The notes under the pieces are model-generated. The model saw only the letters and a list, made by a program, of their open reading frames with translations, was not told where the DNA came from and made no database searches. A DNA stretch of 64,000 nt, taken from NCBI RefSeq assembly GCF_002127265.1, contig NZ_NFUU01000003.1, forward strand, positions 186,001 through 250,000, written 5' to 3'. The stretch comes from Hydrogenophaga sp. IBVHS1. GTDB lineage: Bacteria > Pseudomonadota > Gammaproteobacteria > Burkholderiales > Burkholderiaceae_C. The position numbers and the translations under genes were made by a program. Below, one piece after another: positions 52,404 through 60,437 of the stretch (position 1 is the stretch's first letter; each line of letters begins with the position of its first letter).

Positions 52404-53534
52404 ATGACCTTCGTCTTCTGGCACTCCTACCTGATGTTCCACCAGGCCGCCTACATCCGCGAGCTGGCGAACCATCCCGGCAACACTGTGCACTGGTGTG
52501 TGACCCAGGACCTGCCCGCCTACTACCGCGACCGCGGCTACCCGCTGCCCGACACCGGCAAGGTTCAGGTGCACGCGGCGCCCTCGCCCGAGCAGATCGC
52601 CGAACTGGCCACGCTGCCCGACTCGGTGCAGGTCTTCTTCGGCCTGCGCGGTTTCGCGCTGCCGCTCTGCGCCTTCAAGGCCAGCCTGGGTGCTCCGGTG
52701 CACCGCTTCCTGATGACGGAAAACCGCTACGAGGCGGGCGCGCGGTTGTGGCCCCGCTGGCTGCTCTACACCTGGGACGCACTGCGCTATCGGCGCCATC
52801 TGAGCGGTGTGTTCTGCATCGGTCATTCCGGTCGCTACGGCGGCGAACGGTTCTTCTCGTCCTGCGGTTACCCCAGGGATCGCATCGTGCCCTTCCTGCA
52901 CGTGGTGGACAGCAAGCCCGTGCAGCACCTGCCCGTGCAGCGCGACCACAAGGAGATCCTGTACGTGGGCCAGCTGATCGCGCGCAAGCGGGTCGACCTG
53001 CTGCTGAAGGCGTTCAGCCAGCTCGCGCTGCCATCGGCCCACCTTCGCATCATCGGCGGAGGCGAAGAAGAGCAGAACCTCCGGCAGCTGGCCAGCGAGC
53101 TCGGCATTGCCGGGCGGGTCAGTTTCTCGCAGGCGCTGCCCAACGCCAGGATCCTGCAGGCCATGGCCGCCGCCGACGTGCTGGTGCTGCCGAGCCGTTT
53201 CGACGGCTGGGGCGCGGTCGTCAATGAAGCCCTGATGGTGGGCACGCCGGTGATCTGCAGCGACCGCTGCGGAGCCAGCGACGTGATCGAAAACGGACAC
53301 AACGGCTACGTGTTCGAGGCCGACGACGCCGACGCCCTGCTGCAGCGCCTGCACAGCTTCTTCGAAGATTTCCAATGGAACCGGGCAGAACTGGCCAGCG
53401 CGGAATCGCTCCGGCTGGGCGGCGTGGCGGTGGCCGCACGCTTTCAGCGCAACACCCGGCGATTGCTCGCCACCTGTCAACCCACCCCGCAGCCGCATGG
53501 CGTGCCCACTTCTCAAAAGATGCTGAAAAAATGA
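52404..53534 (+). CDS. Glycosyltransferase family 4 (GT-B)
   Basis: This is a 376-residue GT-B glycosyltransferase. The C-terminal donor-binding half shows YVGQLIARKRVDLLLKAF, RIIGGGEEE and the E-x7-E-type region VVNEALMVGTPVICSDRCGASDVI. It transfers a sugar from a nucleotide donor to the growing lipid-linked unit in the cytoplasm. Donor and acceptor are unknown. It overlaps the pyruvyl transferase by 4 bases. Confidence 0.88.
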   Translation: MTFVFWHSYLMFHQAAYIRELANHPGNTVHWCVTQDLPAYYRDRGYPLPDTGKVQVHAAPSPEQIAELATLPDSVQVFFGLRGFALPLCAFKASLGAPVHRFLMTENRYEAGARLWPRWLLYTWDALRYRRHLSGVFCIGHSGRYGGERFFSSCGYPRDRIVPFLHVVDSKPVQHLPVQRDHKEILYVGQLIARKRVDLLLKAFSQLALPSAHLRIIGGGEEEQNLRQLASELGIAGRVSFSQALPNARILQAMAAADVLVLPSRFDGWGAVVNEALMVGTPVICSDRCGASDVIENGHNGYVFEADDADALLQRLHSFFEDFQWNRAELASAESLRLGGVAVAARFQRNTRRLLATCQPTPQPHGVPTSQKMLKK

Positions 53535-54679
53535 ACGTCGGCATTCTCACTTTCCACTTCAGCGACAACTACGGTGCCGCGCTGCAGGCCCATGCCTTGC
53601 GCCGCTGGTTGACGGAGCAGGGCCACCACGCCAGCTTCATCGACTACCGGCCCGCGCACATCGAGCACGGTGGCCGGCTCAGCGCGCCCACGTCGCCGGC
53701 GAAGATCAAGGCCAATCTGAAGGTGGTGTACCTGGCGGTGTCTTCGTTCATCCACCAGCACTTCGGTCACCGGGGCCAGAAAGAAAAGTTCGTCCGGTTC
53801 AGGGAACATTTTCTGGGTGTGCGGAGCGACGCCGCACCCACGGACAACGGTGCATCGCTCGCCGCGGCGCAGGCCTACGACCTGATCGTGGCGGGCAGCG
53901 ACCAGATCTGGAGTCCATCCCAGCATTTCGGTTTCGATCCGAACTACTTTCTGTCCTTCGCCCATGCGTTCCCGGCCAGAAAGATCTCTTACGCCGCCAG
54001 TTTCGGCAGAGACCGTGTGTCCACGGCAGAGGCCGCGCAGCTGCCCCGCTTGTTGCGCAACTTCGATGCCATTTCGGTGCGCGAAGCCTCGGGCATCACA
54101 CTGGTGGAACGGGCCACGGGGCATCGGCCTGCCAACGTGCCGGATCCGACGCTGCTGCACAGCCACTACCCGGAGCTGACCGAAGGCGCAACGTCCGCAC
54201 CTGGCGACCCTTACATCTTCTGCTACGGGCTGCGTTCGCCCGACAACATCCGGCAGACCGCCGACGTCGTGTCGAAGCAGCTGAATTGCCCGGTCCTCTC
54301 GCCGCACAACCCGCACCGGCGCTGGTCGGAGATCGGCACCACCGTGTATCCCGATCCCGGCGAGTGGGTCTCTCTGGTGAAGAACTCGCGTTTCGTGGTG
54401 ACCAATTCCTTCCATGGCACGGTGTTCGCGCTGTTGTTGCGCAAGCCTTTCATCGTGGCCGGGCTGACGGGCGAAAAAGCCGCCGCCAATGCCCGCGCCA
54501 CCCACCTGCTGCGCGCCGTGGGGCTGGAGAACCGTTTCGCGCCGTCGTTCTCGGCGCAGAACGTGGAGGCACTGATGGCCAGCGAGATCGACTGGGCTGC
54601 GGTGGACGCGAGACTGGCGGAGCTTCGGCAGGCTGGCAATGCGTTCCTGAGTTCGCAATTGAAGGCGGTCTTCCCATGA
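53531..54679 (+). CDS. Polysaccharide pyruvyl transferase
   Basis: This is a 382-residue protein of the polysaccharide pyruvyl transferase family (CsaB/WcaK-related). The family blocks are present: GILTFHFSDNYGAALQAHAL, VAGSDQIWSP, ISYAASFGRD, and VTNSFHGTVFALLLRKPF. Such enzymes add pyruvate ketals, making the polymer acidic. It overlaps genes on both sides by 4 bases. Confidence 0.9.
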   Translation: MNVGILTFHFSDNYGAALQAHALRRWLTEQGHHASFIDYRPAHIEHGGRLSAPTSPAKIKANLKVVYLAVSSFIHQHFGHRGQKEKFVRFREHFLGVRSDAAPTDNGASLAAAQAYDLIVAGSDQIWSPSQHFGFDPNYFLSFAHAFPARKISYAASFGRDRVSTAEAAQLPRLLRNFDAISVREASGITLVERATGHRPANVPDPTLLHSHYPELTEGATSAPGDPYIFCYGLRSPDNIRQTADVVSKQLNCPVLSPHNPHRRWSEIGTTVYPDPGEWVSLVKNSRFVVTNSFHGTVFALLLRKPFIVAGLTGEKAAANARATHLLRAVGLENRFAPSFSAQNVEALMASEIDWAAVDARLAELRQAGNAFLSSQLKAVFP

Positions 54680-55248
54680 GCGATTCGGCGATGGACTTCA
54701 GTTCGCTGCAGTACCGCAACCGGTTCACCGCCGCCTCCAAGCTGCGGCGGCTGGCGTGGGAGGTGGTGTGGCTGCTGGCTTTCCGGACCACGCCCCGCTG
54801 GGCGCTGCACGGCTGGCGGCGCTTCCTGCTGCGCGCGTTTGGCGCCCAGCTGGGCACCGGTTGCCGCGTCGCACCGTCGTGCCGCGTGTGGGCGCCCTGG
54901 AACCTTGCCATGGGCGAGTTCTCCGTGCTGGGTGATGGCGTGGACTGTTACAGCATGGACCGCATCACCATCGGCTCCAAGGTCGCCGTGAGTCAGCGAA
55001 CTTTCCTGTGCACCGGTTCGCACGACATCCGTTCACTGGCCCGGCCACTGGTCACCGGCCCCATCGTGATCGAGGACCACGTGTGGATCGCCGCCGAGAG
55101 TTTTGTCCATCCGAACGTGGTGATCCGGGAAGGCGCCGTCATCGGGGCGCGCTCGGTGGTGCTCCACGAAATGCCCGCCTGGTCGGTCTGCGCTGGACAC
55201 CCTTGTCAAAAGATCAAGGACCGTGTGGTGAGGGAGCGCCATGCTTAA
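54676..55248 (+). CDS. Hexapeptide-repeat acetyltransferase (WcaF-like)
   Basis: This is a 190-residue left-handed beta-helix acetyltransferase. After an N-terminal helical portion, hexapeptide repeats run from about 70 to 175, including TGSHDI and IVIEDHVWIAAESFVHPNVVIREGAVIGARSVV. Size and pattern resemble WcaF of colanic acid. It should O-acetylate a sugar of the repeat unit using acetyl-CoA. Confidence 0.87.
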   Translation: MSDSAMDFSSLQYRNRFTAASKLRRLAWEVVWLLAFRTTPRWALHGWRRFLLRAFGAQLGTGCRVAPSCRVWAPWNLAMGEFSVLGDGVDCYSMDRITIGSKVAVSQRTFLCTGSHDIRSLARPLVTGPIVIEDHVWIAAESFVHPNVVIREGAVIGARSVVLHEMPAWSVCAGHPCQKIKDRVVRERHA

Positions 55249-56194
55249 CAAGCTCGTCAAGGTGGCAGGCATCTTCAGCGAAGCCATGCGCGACGCCGTG
55301 CTGTTCCTGCGCTTCAACTCCTACTCGCCGTTCGCGGACAAGTCCAAACGCGCGTTCTACAAAATCATCATCGAGGCCCACACGATCGAGAAGGGACTTT
55401 CGCTGCGGCATCCGAAGATGCTGTTCGGCAAGGACAAGATCCGCTTCGTCATGGCCGCGCTGTCGCGCTACGACCTCCAGCACTCGCCGGTGCCTGCCCA
55501 CATGTCGCTGGGCGCGTTGGACGCCTACGTGAACTTTCATGCGCGGGCCGGCATGTCCGATCCCTTTCTCGACGAGATCACGGGTTACCTGAAAGGCTGG
55601 GAAGCGCGGCTGCCGAAGCCCTGGAAAGGCGGCACCCGGGACTACTCGTTCCAGACCCAGCCGCCCGGCAGCCTGCAGCACCTCATCGCCAGCCGCTCGA
55701 GCGTGCGCACGCTGCGCTCCTCGCCGATCGACCCCGACCGGATCGTTGAAGCGATCTCGCTCGCACAGATGGCGCCTTCTCAGTGCAACCGCCAGTCCAG
55801 CCGCGTGCACACCTATCGGGATCCCGCTCTGATCAAGGAACTGCTCGCGCTGCAAGGAGGCTCTCGCGGCTTTTCGGAATCGGTGGGCAACCTGTTCGTG
55901 GTGAGTTCGGAGATCTGCGCCTGGGGTGGCCCCGGCCAACGCAACCAGGGGTATGTCGACGGCGCGCTGTTCGCCATGTGCCTGCTGCTGGCCTGCCGAT
56001 CGATGGGCTGGGGCGCCTGTCCGCTCAACCTGGCCATCGACCACAAGACCGAATCGGCGATCCGCCGCGTGGGCGGCATTCCTGCGGGCGAGCGACTCAT
56101 CATGATGATCGCCTTCGGTGAACCCGTCGCGCCCGAAACGACGGTGGCCTTTTCGCCGCGACGGCCCGCGGCTGAAATCGTGACCGTTCACTGA
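55241..56194 (+). CDS. Nitroreductase-family protein with N-terminal extension
   Basis: This is a 317-residue protein. Residues about 145-300 form a nitroreductase-like FMN domain: SRSSVRTLRSSPIDPDRIVEAI, MAPSQCNRQS, GALFAMCLLLACRSMGWGACPLN and AGERLIMMIAFGEP. The first 145 residues are an extension not present in ordinary nitroreductases, with HTIEKGLSLRHPKMLFGK. Its reaction in polysaccharide synthesis is unknown; a flavin-dependent redox change on a sugar or substituent is possible. It overlaps the acetyltransferase by 8 bases. Confidence 0.8.
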   Translation: MLNKLVKVAGIFSEAMRDAVLFLRFNSYSPFADKSKRAFYKIIIEAHTIEKGLSLRHPKMLFGKDKIRFVMAALSRYDLQHSPVPAHMSLGALDAYVNFHARAGMSDPFLDEITGYLKGWEARLPKPWKGGTRDYSFQTQPPGSLQHLIASRSSVRTLRSSPIDPDRIVEAISLAQMAPSQCNRQSSRVHTYRDPALIKELLALQGGSRGFSESVGNLFVVSSEICAWGGPGQRNQGYVDGALFAMCLLLACRSMGWGACPLNLAIDHKTESAIRRVGGIPAGERLIMMIAFGEPVAPETTVAFSPRRPAAEIVTVH

Positions 56195-56204
56195 GGAGAT
56201 CACC

Positions 56205-57176
56205 ATGAGCATCACGGCGATCATCCTGACCTACAACGAGTCGCGCCACATCGCACGGGCCATCCTGTCCATCAAGGCGTTCGCGGACCAGATCTGCGTG
56301 GTCGACTCCGGCTCCAGCGATGACACCACCGACATCGCCAGAGACCTGGGTGCCGAGATTCACACCCACGCGTTCATCAACCAGGCCAGGCAGCTGCAAT
56401 GGGCGCTCGACCACCTCGACATCCGCGGCGAGTGGGTGCTTCGCCTGGATGCGGACGAGATCATCGAGCCCGATCTCGCCCGCGAGATCGCCGAGGAATT
56501 GCCCCGGCTGCCGCGCGACGTGGCGGGCGTCAATCTCCAGCGCAAGCACATCTTCATGGACCGGTGGGTGCGCCACGGCGGGCGCTTTCCACTCGTGATG
56601 CTGCGCCTGTGGCGCCGCGGGCAGGGCCGCGTCGAAGACCGCTGGATGGACGAGCACATGGTGGTTTCTGGTGGGCGCACCGTCACCTTCAACGGCGGCT
56701 TTGCCGACCACAACCTCAACGACCTGAGCTATTTCACGAGCAAGCACAACCAGTACGCCACGCGCGAGGCGATCGAAGTGCTGAACCAGCGGCTGGGGCT
56801 GTTCGCCCGGGACGACGCACTCAATGCCCGCAGCGCTTCGTTTCAGGCTTCGTTCAAGCGCTGGGTCAAGGAGCGCCTTTACAACCGCCTGCCGTTCACG
56901 CTCAGTGCGCTCCTGTATTTCCTGTGGCGCTACTTTTTCCAGCTGGGTTTTCTGGATGGCCGCAGCGGGCTGGTCTACCACTTCCTGCAGGGCTACTGGT
57001 ACCGCTTTCTGGTGGGCGCGAAGGTCATGGAGCTGGAGCGCGCCGTGGCCCCACTGCGCGACAAGGCCGCCATCTGTGCCGAGTTGAGCCGGCTGACCGG
57101 GCACAAGCTGGTGCCGCTGAGCGAAGCCGTGGCGACCCCGGCTGTCCGCGACAACCAGCTCGCACCCCGACTCTGA
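56205..57176 (+). CDS. Glycosyltransferase family 2 (WaaE/KdtX-like)
   Basis: This is a 323-residue GT-A transferase. The N-terminal fold begins ITAIILTYNESRHIARAI, with VVDSGSSDDTTDIA and the metal-binding LRLDADEII. The C-terminal part contains a hydrophobic hairpin (LSALLYFLWRYFFQLGFL), as seen in WaaE/KdtX-type family members, suggesting membrane association. It begins 10 bases after the nitroreductase-like gene. Specificity is unknown. Confidence 0.88.
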   Translation: MSITAIILTYNESRHIARAILSIKAFADQICVVDSGSSDDTTDIARDLGAEIHTHAFINQARQLQWALDHLDIRGEWVLRLDADEIIEPDLAREIAEELPRLPRDVAGVNLQRKHIFMDRWVRHGGRFPLVMLRLWRRGQGRVEDRWMDEHMVVSGGRTVTFNGGFADHNLNDLSYFTSKHNQYATREAIEVLNQRLGLFARDDALNARSASFQASFKRWVKERLYNRLPFTLSALLYFLWRYFFQLGFLDGRSGLVYHFLQGYWYRFLVGAKVMELERAVAPLRDKAAICAELSRLTGHKLVPLSEAVATPAVRDNQLAPRL

Positions 57177-57188
57177 AGAGGAACCCTC

Positions 57189-58103
57189 ATGCACATCCCC
57201 ACCCCGACCCGGCCGATCCCCTGCGCACTGGCCGCCCTGTGCCTGGCATGGCCGGCCTGGACGCACGCCAATGACGCGTTGATCTGCCTGGACGCCACCA
57301 CGCCCGAAGGCGCCACGCAGGTGGGCGCGCTGCAACCGCTGTTCCGGGATTGCCCCCGGCTCGCGGACGTGGACTTCACAGGGCGGGCCGACGGGCACAA
57401 GTACTACAGCGGCGTGTATTCCACCCCGCTCAAGGACAAGAGCTTTTATGAACAGGCCCACGATGGCGTGGTGATGCAGCGGGGTGGCGTGCTGGCCACC
57501 GTGAAGACGAACTCGACCCTCGGCGGACAGTTCCCCTTGCTCAGCGGGGCACGGCCGTTCTACATCGAAGCCCAGGTCGCGACGTCTTCCAACCACCGGG
57601 ACAACTTCCCCGCCGTCTGGCTCATGCCGATCGAACACAACCCGCGGATGGAAGACGTGTACGAAGGCGATCCGAAGGGCTTCGAGCGCTGGTTTGAACT
57701 CGACATCGACGAAGGCGGTTTCGGACCCGGGGGCCACCACACCGCCATCTCATGGTCCGGCATCTGGCCCAACTACAAGAAGATCCAGAACCCCAACCCG
57801 ACGTCGAAGATCCCGCTGGACAGAACCCAGCCCAACGTCTTCGGGGTGTCGTACTCGCCCGAGACCCTGACCGTCAGGTGGTGGCTGAACGGCAAGCAGG
57901 TGCTGGAAGCGGCCCATCCCTACGTGCCCGAAATCGCCCGACGGCAGAACTTCTACCTGATCGTGTCGGCGCAGAGCCACAAGAACATCAGCCACTACCA
58001 GATGAAGTTGCTGGGCGTTCGCGCTTTTGTCGGCGAGGCTGTCCAGAAAGGCAGCAGCGCTGCAGCTCCCGCAGGTCCATCCACCACGAAAGGCTCGCCA
58101 TGA
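57189..58103 (+). CDS. Secreted GH16-like glycoside hydrolase
   Basis: This is a 304-residue protein with a signal peptide ending near WPAWTHAN. The concanavalin-A-like fold carries the GH16 catalytic-type signature ELDIDE at residues 170-175 (two glutamates around an aspartate). The tail after about 285 is Ala/Ser/Pro/Thr-rich. GH16 enzymes cleave beta-glucans and galactans. Within this operon it may trim or release the polymer in the periplasm or outside. The ATG at 57189 has GAGGA upstream. Confidence 0.82.
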   Translation: MHIPTPTRPIPCALAALCLAWPAWTHANDALICLDATTPEGATQVGALQPLFRDCPRLADVDFTGRADGHKYYSGVYSTPLKDKSFYEQAHDGVVMQRGGVLATVKTNSTLGGQFPLLSGARPFYIEAQVATSSNHRDNFPAVWLMPIEHNPRMEDVYEGDPKGFERWFELDIDEGGFGPGGHHTAISWSGIWPNYKKIQNPNPTSKIPLDRTQPNVFGVSYSPETLTVRWWLNGKQVLEAAHPYVPEIARRQNFYLIVSAQSHKNISHYQMKLLGVRAFVGEAVQKGSSAAAPAGPSTTKGSP

Positions 58104-59341
58104 AGCTGCTCTTCTACGGCATCAACTTCGCCCCCGAACTCACCGGCGTGGGCAAATACACGGGCGAGATGGCGCGGTGGCTGGCCAACGCCGGGCACGA
58201 GGTGCGTGTGATCACCGCGCCCCCTTACTACCCCGACTGGAAGGTGAGCTCCGGCTACAGCGGCCGGCAATACCGCACCGAAACCTGGCACGGCATTCAG
58301 GTGATGCGAACACCGGTGTGGGTGCCGCACCGCCCGGGCGGCCTCAAGCGCCTGCTGCACCTGGCCAGCTTTGCGCTGAGCAGCCTGCCGGTGCTGTGGG
58401 CCCAATGGCGCTGGAAGCCCGATGTGGTGTGGGTGGTGGAGCCGCCTTTGATGTGTGCACCCGCCGCGGTCGCGTTTGCCTCCCTGCGCGGTGCTGAAAG
58501 CTGGCTGCACATTCAGGACTACGAAGTGGACGCCGCGTTCGATCTGGGGCTCATCAAAGGCAACACCCTGCGCCGCTGGGTGCAACGCGCCGAGCGCTGG
58601 CTGATGCGCCGCTTCGACCGCGTCTCCACCATTTCCGGCCGCATGGTGGACCGCGCGCTGGGCAAGGGCGTGGAGGCCGAGCGGATCGTGCACTTCCCCA
58701 ACTGGGTCGACATCCACGGCATCGCGCCGCTGGCCACGCGCAGCGCCTACCGGGCCGAGCTGGGCCTGGCGCCAGACGCCATGGTCGCCCTGTATTCCGG
58801 CAACATGGGCAACAAGCAGGGTCTGGAAATACTCGCCGATGTGGCACGCCTGCTGCAGGACGATCCGCGCATCCAGCTGGTGATCGGTGGCAACGGCACC
58901 GGACGCGATGCGCTGCAGGCGCTTTGCGCCGGCCTGACCAACGTGCGCTTTCTGGACCTGCAGCCGCTGGAGCGGCTGAACGACTGGCTGGGTCTGGCCG
59001 ATGTGCACCTGCTGCCCCAGCGTGCCGATGCGGCGGATCTGGTGATGCCTTCCAAACTCACCGGCATGCTGGCCAGCGGGCGCGCCGTGCTGGCCACCGC
59101 ACAACCCGGGACCGAGCTGTGCCGGGTGGTGGAGCAGGACGCGGCCTGTGGCCTCGTGGTGCCGCCGGAGAACCCGACGGCCATGGCCGACGCGCTGCGA
59201 ACGCTGGCGGCCGACCCCGCGCTGCGCGCCGAACTGGGCGCCAACGGGCGCCGCTATGCCGAAGCCGAGCTGAGCCAACGGGCGATCCTGCGCCGCTTCG
59301 AGTCGCAGTTGCGGGATCTGGTGCAGGGAGTGCCTGCATGA
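58100..59341 (+). CDS. Glycosyltransferase family 4, WcaI-like
   Basis: This is a 413-residue GT-B enzyme. It starts MKLLFYGINFAPELTGVGKYTGEM and continues with ITAPPYYPDWKV, both typical of the colanic acid transferase WcaI, proposed to transfer fucose. The C-terminal half has LYSGNMGNKQGLEILADVA and MPSKLTGMLASGRAVLATA. Given gmd and fcl in the same operon, fucosyl transfer is a reasonable inference. It overlaps genes on both sides by 4 bases. Confidence 0.88.
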   Translation: MKLLFYGINFAPELTGVGKYTGEMARWLANAGHEVRVITAPPYYPDWKVSSGYSGRQYRTETWHGIQVMRTPVWVPHRPGGLKRLLHLASFALSSLPVLWAQWRWKPDVVWVVEPPLMCAPAAVAFASLRGAESWLHIQDYEVDAAFDLGLIKGNTLRRWVQRAERWLMRRFDRVSTISGRMVDRALGKGVEAERIVHFPNWVDIHGIAPLATRSAYRAELGLAPDAMVALYSGNMGNKQGLEILADVARLLQDDPRIQLVIGGNGTGRDALQALCAGLTNVRFLDLQPLERLNDWLGLADVHLLPQRADAADLVMPSKLTGMLASGRAVLATAQPGTELCRVVEQDAACGLVVPPENPTAMADALRTLAADPALRAELGANGRRYAEAELSQRAILRRFESQLRDLVQGVPA

Positions 59342-59712
59342 CGCAAGCGGCATTCAAACGCCTCGCCTGGGTAGCCCTGCTGCTCGCACCAGCCTACGCG
59401 CTGGCGATGTGGTCGCCTGTGCGCGACGGGTACCGCGAGGTGGACAAGCTGGCCCACGGGCTGGTGTTTCTGGCGGTGTACGCGGCGCTGGCCTGGGCCT
59501 TGCGCTGGAAGCCCTGGGCCCTGGCCGCCCTCGCCTGTGCGCTTGGCGCGGCGGTGGAGGTGCACCAGATGTTTTTGCCCGACTTCTCCGCCAGTTTCAA
59601 CGACTGGCTGGCGGACGCGGTGGGCATCGGCCTGGCCTGCGGCGCCCACCTGCTGTGGCGGCTCAACGATGACAACCCGGAGGCGCTGCGCGCCAGGAGG
59701 TACCCAACATGA
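59338..59712 (+). CDS. VanZ-like small membrane protein
   Basis: This is a 124-residue protein with about four membrane helices. VanZ-type features are DKLAHGLVFLAVYAALAWAL, EVHQMFLPDFSASFNDWLADAVGI. Such proteins often occur in exopolysaccharide/exosortase gene sets, with no firm function. No exosortase gene is in this window. It overlaps its neighbours by 4 bases. Confidence 0.82.
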   Translation: MTQAAFKRLAWVALLLAPAYALAMWSPVRDGYREVDKLAHGLVFLAVYAALAWALRWKPWALAALACALGAAVEVHQMFLPDFSASFNDWLADAVGIGLACGAHLLWRLNDDNPEALRARRYPT

Positions 59713-60422
59713 AAACCACTCAACGGGCCCTATGGGCCATGGGGGCAGTGGCACTGGCCACCGCCCTGCCACTGCAGGCGCAGATGGCCACCGGCGCCGT
59801 GGCGACGCCCGCTTCCGTGGACGCACGGAGCGCCACTGCCCCCCTGGAGGCGCCGACGACGATCGACTCGAATTACCGCATCGCGCCCAACGACCTGATG
59901 GAGTTCGACGTGTTCGGCGTGCCCGACATGAAACGCGATGTGCGCGTGAACGCCTCGGGCGAACTGTCGCTGCCGCTGATTGGCGCGGTGCCGGTGGCGG
60001 GGCTCACCTCGCAGGCCGCGGAGCGTCTGATCGCGGAACGGTACAAGGAGAAATACCTGATGGACCCGCAGGTGTCGCTCTTCATCAAGGAGTTCACCAC
60101 GCAGCGTGTCGCCATCGAAGGCGCGGTGATCCGGCCGGGCATCTACCCGGTCACGGGGCAGCTCACCCTGTTGCGCGCTCTGGCCTTGTCGGGCGGGTTC
60201 GCGCCCTACGCCGACATCAACCAGATCGTGGTCTACCGCAACGGCCCCGTCGGCGCGCGTGAGCAGTTCATCCACGATCTCGACAAGGTGCGCGCTGGCC
60301 AGGCAAAGGACCCGGACATTCGCCCGGACGACGTCATCGTGGTCCAGCGCAATGCCCGGCGCGCGGCCCTCCGGGATTCGCTCTTCAGCGACATCCTGAA
60401 CACACTCAACCCGTTCAAATGA
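59709..60422 (+). CDS. Polysaccharide export protein (Wza/EpsA-like, short form)
   Basis: This is a 237-residue polysaccharide export protein. A signal peptide ends at about LPLQAQM; there is no lipobox cysteine, unlike E. coli Wza. The Poly_export domain (YRIAPNDLMEFDVFGVPDM) and one SLBB domain (VAIEGAVIRPGIYPVTGQLTLLRAL) are present. It is shorter than Wza (379) and lacks its C-terminal amphipathic pore helix region. It connects to Wzc encoded next. Confidence 0.9.
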   Translation: MKTTQRALWAMGAVALATALPLQAQMATGAVATPASVDARSATAPLEAPTTIDSNYRIAPNDLMEFDVFGVPDMKRDVRVNASGELSLPLIGAVPVAGLTSQAAERLIAERYKEKYLMDPQVSLFIKEFTTQRVAIEGAVIRPGIYPVTGQLTLLRALALSGGFAPYADINQIVVYRNGPVGAREQFIHDLDKVRAGQAKDPDIRPDDVIVVQRNARRAALRDSLFSDILNTLNPFK

Positions 60423-60437
60423 GGGGAGGCTTCTGCC

